DNA of 64,000 nt from Ahniella sp. GTDB taxonomy: Bacteria > Pseudomonadota > Gammaproteobacteria > Xanthomonadales > Ahniellaceae. The position numbers and the translations under genes were made by a program. Of the stretch, positions 57,724 to 64,000 are shown in pieces; position 1 is the stretch's first letter, and every line of letters starts with the position of its first letter. The stretch covers positions 1-64,000 of the forward strand of contig JADJRU010000009.1 of the NCBI GenBank assembly GCA_016712105.1, read 5' to 3'. The notes under the pieces were generated by a model. That model ran no database searches and was not told the DNA's origin. It was given only the letters and a program-made list of their open reading frames with translations.

Positions 57724-60013
57724 GCCTTGATCTCCGATCGGGCGAGCTTCAATGCCGCCTCCAGCACCGTGGCATCGGTCGGCAGGATCAGGTTTGCGGC
57801 GCCCGCCAACGGGGTATACGTGTCGTCGCCGACCACACGGACGACCGGTTTGCCACCCTGCCCGCCTTCGACGATCGCGGTAATGATGCCTTCACCCACA
57901 CCGGCACTTCGGCGGCCTTCATCAAGCACCAGAATCCGGTCGCATTCGCTGGCGTGTCGCGCGATGGCGGCGCCATTCAAGGGCTGGATCCAGCGCAGGT
58001 CGATCACACGGGTCTTGCGGCCGGTCTGCTTTTCGACCTCACGCGCGGCACGCAGCGCAAACGGCACACCGTTGCCGAACGTGAACACCACCATGTCGCG
58101 CGCCTCAGGGTGATAGACGCGTTCTTCGCCGAGGGTGATCGACTGATCCGGCGCCGGATACGGGAACAACCATTGGCCATCGCCGGCCTCGTACAAATCC
58201 TTCGTCATGTACAACGCGATCGGTTCCAGGAACGCACTGACGCGGCCATCAACTTTCGACATCGCCATCAGCGTGCGCAGCATCATTGCTGCATCGTCGC
58301 CGCGGCTGGGGCAAGCCACGGTCAGCCCCGGAATATCACGCAGCGCGGTGACCGAGTTGTCGTTGTGGAAATGGCCGCCAAACCCGCGCTGGTAACCCAG
58401 CCCGGCGACGCGCATGACCATCGGATTGCGGAACTGGTCGTTCGAGAAGAACTGCAGCGAACACGCTTCGCCGCGGATCTGGTCGCAGGCGTTGTGGAAA
58501 TACGCGAGGTACTGGATTTCCGGCATCGGCAACATGCCCATATTCGCGAAGCCTTGCGCGAGCCCGAGGATCGTCGTTTCATCGAGCAGGGTGTTGAACA
58601 CCCGATTGCCCTTGAACGCTTTGTGCAAGCCCTTCGTGATCGTGTAGACGCCGCCCTTCTGCGCCACGTCTTCGCCGAACAACAGCGTCTCCGGGTACTT
58701 GCAGAAGATGTCGTGCAAGGCCTGGTTGATCTGGATCGCCAAATGCCGCGGCGGCTGGTTTTCGGGCAACTGTTTTCCGAGCCGAACACGGCCAGACGCT
58801 TTTCGGCGTAGTCGAAGCGCGCAGCCTCGGTCGCCACCGCTGAAGCCGAATAAGGCGCAAGCGGCATCATCACGTCTTCTTTTGTCGTCAGTTTCGGCCG
58901 CGTATCGGCTTCATTCGCTGCGTCCATACAGCGTTTCCGCAGTTGTTCGTACCAGCCCAGCAATTCGTCCTTGCCCATCAGGCCCGAAGCGAGCGCGATT
59001 TCCGCGGACCGCAGCAACGGATCGGTCGCTTCTACCGCGAGCAGTTCTTCCAGCGCACGGTATTCGATTTCGAAGTCGGTTCCGGCATGCCCCATGATGC
59101 GCGTGGTGCGCAGGTGCAGGAACGTCGGACGACGAGTGCCGCGACAATGAATGACCGCACGCGCGACCTGCTCGTAGCCGGTCGCCAGATCCAGTCCGTC
59201 GGCGTAAAAATAATCAAGCCCGTCGCGATTGCGGAAGGCGTTGCCGACCCAGCCGCCGGGCGTCTTGACCGAAATGCCGATACCGTTGTCTTCGCAGACA
59301 AACAGCACGGGCGCGGGCAGCTTCTGATACGCCGTCCACTGTGCGGTGTTGAACGCACATTGAGCCGTGGCGTGATTACTCGACGCGTCACCGAACGAAC
59401 AGATGGCAATCGAATCTTCCGGAATCGGCAAGGTGTGACCGACGCGGCGTGCGGTTTCAATCGCGACTGCCGTGCCCAAGGCCTTCGGCAGGTGCGAGGC
59501 GATTGTCGAAGTCTGCGGCAACACCCAGAGTGGCTTCGAACCCCAGACCTTGTGGCGGCCACCGGACGCAGGGTCATCCTTGCTGGCGGCGAAGCTCAGC
59601 GCCGAATCCATCACTGGATCCATACCCGGCAACTTGCGGAACCGCTCGGCCATGAAGCCGCCGCTGCGATAATGCAGGAACGCCGGATCGGTGTGGCGCG
59701 TCAGACGCGCGACCATGGCGTTGCCTTCATGACCGGACGAGCCAATCGTGTAATAGACCTTGTTCTGGACACGCAGGACACGCGCCATCAAATCGAGATG
59801 GCGGGAAATCAACTGCGACTCGAACAGTTCCAGAAAGTCGCGTGCGCCCAACAAGGTATCCGGCAGCACGCTGTCCTGCGGACCGGGCTTGTGCGCCGCG
59901 ACCGGGCCTGAGTAGTTGCGGACAAACTCCTGAAAATTCTCGTCGCAGACTTTTGCGCGGTTGACGTCTTTCAGGCGGGCAGGAATGGGGTTCGGCAGGG
60001 CAATCGCGGACAT
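57720..60013 (-). CDS. 2-oxoacid dehydrogenase E1, alpha and beta fused (frame broken at the junction)
   Basis: A thiamine-diphosphate enzyme of the branched-chain 2-oxoacid dehydrogenase E1 type. The alpha part, from MSAIALPNPIPARLKDVNRA at 60013, has YYTIGSSGHEGNAMVARL, the ThDP site SFGDASSNHATAQCAFNTAQ and HAGTDFEIEYR. The beta part has LHDIFCKYPETLLFGEDVAQ, GGVYTITKGL, FGGHFHNDNSVTALRDIPG and RILVLDEGRRSAGVGEGI. The frame changes at about 58766; a fifth A in GGAAAACAG joins AVFGSEKQLPENQPPRHLAI, making one chain of about 764 residues. No E2 or E3 gene is near. Separate alpha and beta chains translated from 58769 are the alternative. Confidence 0.85.
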
Positions 60014-60136
60014 GGCAGACACTTGGCGAGGCAAAGTCCGCGATTGTATTGCCGAGAACGCCCGTCCGGGCGGGCTTTATGCTGGCAAGCTTGGGTCGGT
60101 TCAAACGTTCGTTCGCTTAACACCGACCGACTGCAA

Positions 60137-60724
60137 TCAAGGGAACAGGTAGGCCATCCGCCACTGCCCGTCGACGAGTTCGTGCAGTTCGCGCTCGTGC
60201 AGCCGGAACCGCGCACCGAACCAGAACTCGATCCGATCGGGTTTGATCCGATAACCGGACCAGTGCGGCGGACGCGGAACGTCCCGCCCGTCGAAGGTCT
60301 TGTCGAACTCGGCGATCCGCTCTTCGAACGTAAAGCGCGAGGGCATTTCCTGCGACTGATCCGACGCCCAGGCGCCAATCTGGCTGCCGCGCGGACGGGT
60401 CGCAAAATACGCATCGGCTTCGGCAGCAGTGACCGCTTCAATCACCCCTTCAGCGCGAACCTGCACACCTTCGCGGAGGTGTTTCCAATGAACACACAAC
60501 GCCGCCGCGGGATGAGCGGCAAGCGCCCGGCCCTTGCGGCTGTGCGTGTTGGTGTAGAACACGAAGCCGCGGGCATCAAAGCCCTTCAGCAACACCATCC
60601 GCGACGACAGGCGGCCGTCGGCGTCCTGGGTTGCCACGTTCATGGCCTCAGGATCCGGCTCACCCGCAGCGCGGGCTTCGTCCAACAGGGACTGGAAACG
60701 TTCAATCAGGGATTCGGACAACAC
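60137..60724 (-). CDS. pdxH: Pyridoxine/pyridoxamine 5'-phosphate oxidase
   Basis: FMN enzyme of the last step of pyridoxal 5'-phosphate synthesis and salvage. Motifs: EPDPEAMNVATQDADGRLSS RMVLLKG (in two parts), FYTNTHSRKGRALAAHPAAA, RGSQIGAWASDQSQ and the C-terminal WFGARFRLHERELHELVDGQ. 195 residues, slightly shorter than the family at the N-terminus; the start is GTG at 60724 followed by TTG. Intact. Confidence 0.93.
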   Translation of the reverse strand: MLSESLIERFQSLLDEARAAGEPDPEAMNVATQDADGRLSSRMVLLKGFDARGFVFYTNTHSRKGRALAAHPAAALCVHWKHLREGVQVRAEGVIEAVTAAEADAYFATRPRGSQIGAWASDQSQEMPSRFTFEERIAEFDKTFDGRDVPRPPHWSGYRIKPDRIEFWFGARFRLHERELHELVDGQWRMAYLFP

Positions 60725-60835
60725 GCGGCAAAATTCCTATTCGGCACGACACAAGCAACTTTAACAGCTGCATGGGCTGGTGTTGTGCAGACTGGTGCTG
60801 AGCGCAGCGACTACACAACAACACGCTCCGAACGT

Positions 60836-62380
60836 TCAAGGCCGACTGGTCGCAGCCCGCACCGCGCGAACGAACTCTTCGATCTGAACCGGCTTTGCGA
60901 GGAACTGATCTGCGCCTGCAGCAATCGCTCCGCGCCGAGATTCCGGATCGGACGCTCCGGACAAGGCGAGGATCCGCCCTGTGAACCCATGTGCACGCAA
61001 TTTGAAGCTGGCCACGTTTCCGGAGAGACCGGGCAAACGCAAATCCACGATCACCAGATCGGGCTTCAGCGCGATGGCCCGCTCGAAGCCTTCATTTGCG
61101 GTGACACACAACTCGACCCCGAATCCGAGGTCTTCCAGCAATAGCCGCAGCAATTCGCGAATGTCCGGATCGTCATCGATGACAAGCGCCGTGCCGCCAT
61201 CCAACCACTGTCGGCCAGGTTCGCCCAACAGCGACCCCGATGCCGCCGGAGATCGACCGATGACCAGATTGGGCAGGCGAACGCGGAATTCACTGCCCTC
61301 GCCCGGATTCGACTTGAGCTGCAGTTCACCGTGCATCTGTTCGACCAGTCGTTTGCTGATCGACAGACCCAGGCCCGCGCCGCGACTGCCGTGCGGCACG
61401 CCCTGATTAAACGGCTTGAAGACACTGTCCATGAATGCGCTGGGGATGCCGATCCCGGAGTCGCGGACGATCGCCTCGAAATCCTTGCCGGTCCAGCGCA
61501 ACAACACGGTTACCTGGCCGCGCGGCGTATATCGGATGGCATTCGAGACGAGGTTGATCAAGACCTGCTTGACGCGGATCTCGTCGAGACACAGGTCCAG
61601 CGGCACCGCCTCGATGCGCACCGAGAAATCGAGCTGCTGTTCCTCGGCCAGCGGCAGGAACATGATGCGCAGGTCTTCTGCCAGCAGATTCAGGTCGATC
61701 CGAACCACATTGAGTCGATACTCACCGGCTTCCGGTCGGCCGTATTCCAGCAGGTTCTCGGACAGGCCAAACAGGTGCGTGGCGCCGCGTCGAATGGCAC
61801 GCAGCGCAAACTGCGACTCGACGTCGGGCTGCAATCTCTTTTCGAGCAAGTGCAAGTAGCCAAATATGGCCGTCAACGGCGTGCGGAACTCATGCGACAA
61901 GGTCGCCAGAAACGCGGTCTTCAAAGCGTTCGCTTCTTCGAGTTGCGACTGTCGCCGTTCCAGTTCGTGTTTGACCCGGCGCAAGCGGTCGATTGATTTG
62001 CCCCGCTCCATGCTGGCCAGTTCGGCTTCATGGCTTTCCTGCTGTTTCAACTGTTGCTGTTCGACCTCGGCACGTGCATCCAGCAGGATGACGTCGATGC
62101 CCTCATCGCCACGCAACCAGTGGACGTGCGCGATCCTGCCCCCGGCCAGTTCGACCGACGACAGTTCGCCCGAAACATCCGGATTCACGCCGAGAAACAG
62201 GTCACGAACCGCATCGACAAGCTGATCGTGTTCGATATCTGCACGCCAATGTGCCACCGCGCCATGAAGACTCTTCAGCCCCCAGTCCGAACTGAACTGC
62301 AGGTACAGGGGCTGCGCCCGTTCGAGCAGCACCGCGAACACATGTGATTCCAGCCGGGCGGCCGGGCCGGGCTCGGTCAT
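60836..62380 (-). CDS. Hybrid histidine kinase with C-terminal receiver
   Basis: 514 residues, no transmembrane helix. An N-terminal sensor-like part (1-110, ESHVFAVLLERAQPLYLQFS) precedes a coiled coil (EVEQQQLKQQESHEAELASM). HisKA has the phospho-acceptor FLATLSHEFRTPLTAIFGYL, and the ATPase domain NLVSNAIRYTPRGQ, DSGIGIPSAF and GAGLGLSISKRLVEQ. The receiver (about 395-510) has ALVIDDDPDIRELLRLLLED, DLVIVDLRLPGLSG and FLAKPV. It overlaps the GTPase gene by four bases, so the two products are made together. Confidence 0.9.
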   Translation of the reverse strand: MTEPGPAARLESHVFAVLLERAQPLYLQFSSDWGLKSLHGAVAHWRADIEHDQLVDAVRDLFLGVNPDVSGELSSVELAGGRIAHVHWLRGDEGIDVILLDARAEVEQQQLKQQESHEAELASMERGKSIDRLRRVKHELERRQSQLEEANALKTAFLATLSHEFRTPLTAIFGYLHLLEKRLQPDVESQFALRAIRRGATHLFGLSENLLEYGRPEAGEYRLNVVRIDLNLLAEDLRIMFLPLAEEQQLDFSVRIEAVPLDLCLDEIRVKQVLINLVSNAIRYTPRGQVTVLLRWTGKDFEAIVRDSGIGIPSAFMDSVFKPFNQGVPHGSRGAGLGLSISKRLVEQMHGELQLKSNPGEGSEFRVRLPNLVIGRSPAASGSLLGEPGRQWLDGGTALVIDDDPDIRELLRLLLEDLGFGVELCVTANEGFERAIALKPDLVIVDLRLPGLSGNVASFKLRAHGFTGRILALSGASDPESRRGAIAAGADQFLAKPVQIEEFVRAVRAATSRP

Positions 62381-62880
62381 GTTTGCCGCCGCAGTTCCGC
62401 TGCGAGATGTTCGAATGCCGCCTCGACCCCATCACCACTGAGCGCACTGGTCTCGAACACCGGCACTGTCTTGCGCAATTCGTTGAGCGTACTGGGCAGG
62501 ATTTCCCATCGGTCGATCAGGTCGATCTTGTTGACGAGCACCACACAAGCCGGATCCTGCAGCAAGGATTTTGCCTGCATCATCAGATACAGCGCCGAAC
62601 GCAGTGTGGGTTCTCGCGTGCCGTCGGCCACCAGCATCAGACCACTGGCACCGCGCAGATAGGTTTGATTCAAATGGTCGAGGGCACTCTTGCCGGCGAT
62701 ATCCCAGATGACGAGCTTGCTCACGCCGCCGGCATGAGCCACTTCTTTCGAATCGACCTTGACGCCGACCGTGGTGAGGTACTTTTCGGAAAAGGTATTG
62801 CGCACATAACGTCCGACCAGGCTGGTCTTGCCAACCCCAAAGTCGCCGAGCAAGCAGATTTTGCGTGCGAATTCGCTCAT
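62377..62880 (-). CDS. Rab/MglA-like small GTPase
   Basis: 167 residues with a complete Ras-type G domain: G1 ICLLGDFGVGKTSLVGRYVR, G2 Thr in KYLTTVGVKVDSK, G3 KLVIWDIAGKSALDHLN, where the usual catalytic Gln after DxxG is replaced (DIAGK), G4 VVLVNKIDLI and G5 ETSAL. It resembles eukaryotic-like Rab GTPases found in bacteria rather than Era/Der. It lies between the kinase and the OmpA-like gene with ATGA overlaps on both sides, so it is probably the switch of a three-part signalling system. Confidence 0.85.
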   Translation of the reverse strand: MSEFARKICLLGDFGVGKTSLVGRYVRNTFSEKYLTTVGVKVDSKEVAHAGGVSKLVIWDIAGKSALDHLNQTYLRGASGLMLVADGTREPTLRSALYLMMQAKSLLQDPACVVLVNKIDLIDRWEILPSTLNELRKTVPVFETSALSGDGVEAAFEHLAAELRRQT

Positions 62881-64000
62881 GGCGGATCAATCCACTCCAG
62901 TTGCACGAGGGCAGCCCGTTGTCTGAGTGTAGCCAAATCCAGGGGCGCTTCGACAAGCTGCCACAACGAGTCGGGTCGATTGCCCAGACGGGCCGACAAT
63001 CCACGGCACAGCCATTCGGCACGCTCGCGTTCCAGGCGGCGATTATCGGTCTCGGCACCACTTGGGTCACTCAGACCCAGGCACACCACGCGCACACGCA
63101 AGCCGCCCGACTCGAGTGCTGGCAGCAGGCCTGCAAGATGATCCGCCAGGGTATCCAGACCCAAACCATCACCGGCCTCACCTTGGTCGAACGACACTGA
63201 CTTTCCGCGTAATGTCCGGTTGATGCGAGCCAGTTCCTCCGAACGATCCGCGACGAGCTGGGACAGATCGAGCAGATCCGACCATCCTTGCCGCCCATGC
63301 AGGACGCGGACACTTTCGATCCAGCTGTGCGACGCCACCCCGGAAAGTGAGGTGCGAATCCCGTCTGACGAAGCAGTGACGTCTTTTGGCCACGGACCCA
63401 GCGATGCCAGTGCAGCAGGCCAATCGGCCTGCACACCAGTCAGGTCGAGGACAACACCGCCCGCCAGATCCTGCGCACGGCTGTGCAGCGCCCGCCACAG
63501 TTCGGGCGACACCGTACCAGTCAGCACCAACCGATCCGATGTGATGTTCGAGGTCAGCGATTCCGGCAGGTCCAGCCGTCGGCGCATTCGCTCGAGCACC
63601 ATCGCGGGTTCGGCGGAAACGATGGCCTGTTCCCTCACGGAAACACCCACATGTTCCGGCAATCGTGATTGCACCAGCGGCAAAACGACCGGCGCCAGGG
63701 GATCGCGCAGCACTTGCAGACTGATCGACCACCACGGCAAGGATGAGACGTCCGTCACCTCCAGTCCGGGCGTTTGATCGAGACCAGCCACCAGGTTCGC
63801 CACGCGCTGTTGCCACTGCCAGATCAGGACACCCGCAGCGAGCACCAGCACGGTGATCCCGATTGTTGCCAGCATCACCGGCCGCAATGACGGTTCAACC
63901 TGCGCTTCAGCACGAATGGCCTTCAGGTCGGACGGCGTCAGCGCCTCCTTCAAACCCGGCAACGAACCCAACTCCTCTGGCCCGACGCCCAATTGGTCGC
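62877..64000 (-). CDS. Membrane protein with BON-like and OmpA-like domains (5' end outside window)
   Basis: The frame is open to the window edge, so only the last 374 residues are seen. A cytoplasmic segment (LKEALTPSDLKAIRAEAQVE) precedes one transmembrane helix (VMLATIGITVLVLAAGVLIW). The periplasmic part has a BON-like stretch (ITSDRLVLTGTVSPELWRAL) and an OmpA-C-like end: LADHLAGLLPALESGGLRVR, GLSDPSGAETDNRRLERERA, with the D and R that bind peptidoglycan in this family. It could tie the GTPase and kinase at the membrane to the cell wall. That link is inference. Confidence 0.7.
   Translation of the reverse strand, partial: DQLGVGPEELGSLPGLKEALTPSDLKAIRAEAQVEPSLRPVMLATIGITVLVLAAGVLIWQWQQRVANLVAGLDQTPGLEVTDVSSLPWWSISLQVLRDPLAPVVLPLVQSRLPEHVGVSVREQAIVSAEPAMVLERMRRRLDLPESLTSNITSDRLVLTGTVSPELWRALHSRAQDLAGGVVLDLTGVQADWPAALASLGPWPKDVTASSDGIRTSLSGVASHSWIESVRVLHGRQGWSDLLDLSQLVADRSEELARINRTLRGKSVSFDQGEAGDGLGLDTLADHLAGLLPALESGGLRVRVVCLGLSDPSGAETDNRRLERERAEWLCRGLSARLGNRPDSLWQLVEAPLDLATLRQRAALVQLEWIDPP

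Overview
The window looks like a chromosomal segment of a high-GC gammaproteobacterium, most likely of the order Xanthomonadales (Rhodanobacteraceae-like). I infer this from familiar gene orders: a type II secretion gspK end next to roxA; sdhC-sdhD-sdhA-(small membrane protein)-sdhB-sdhE-ygfX; rimB-rimK; divergent ppsR/ppsA; and a fused E1 alpha/beta dehydrogenase. I saw no rRNA, tRNA, transposase, CRISPR array or prophage genes.

Layout. 1-5.3 kb (+ strand): gspK tail, roxA, GNAT acetyltransferases, a 2H phosphoesterase and a MazEF-type toxin-antitoxin pair with a visible operator palindrome. 5.3-22.0 kb (- strand): grpE-dnaK-dnaJ, rimB-rimK-M50 protease, parA-parB, an esterase, lysS, prfB (with an intact programmed frameshift site) and the succinate dehydrogenase operon. 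22.5-32.7 kb: ygfZ, a PhnD-like binding protein, ppsR/ppsA, trhO, an M23 peptidase, a TruC-like pseudouridine synthase, and a GAF histidine kinase with its NarL-type regulator. 32.9-45.4 kb: a large secreted S8 protease, then, divergently, a GlcG/HbpS-domain lipoprotein, an outer-membrane beta-barrel and a 1325-residue protein joining ten CXXCH haem sites to a LVIVD-type propeller. 45.5-48.8 kb: a small accessory patch with a DUF3883 protein, an unknown protein and hicAB, bounded on the left by a REP-like repeat. 48.8-60.7 kb: a beta-lactamase/D-aminoacylase fusion, small conserved proteins, DUF817, a HAD phosphatase, the E1 fusion and pdxH. 60.8-64 kb: an operon of an OmpA/BON-like membrane protein, a Rab/MglA-like GTPase and a hybrid histidine kinase.

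The most promising undescribed system is the 37.2-45.4 kb cluster. Lipoprotein, barrel and decahaem-propeller protein lie head to tail with gaps of about 10 bp and good ribosome sites. This is the composition expected of an electron conduit across the outer membrane, but I cannot recognise it as a named porin-cytochrome family. The GTPase/kinase/OmpA operon at the right end is the second candidate.

Quality caution. About twenty reading-frame breaks occur in otherwise well-conserved genes (ppsA, roxA, the E1 fusion, hicB, DUF817 and others). Many are explained by one missing base in a short homopolymer (A5 to A4, G5 to G4, C5 to C4). I read these as consensus errors rather than pseudogenes and give the restored gene limits.
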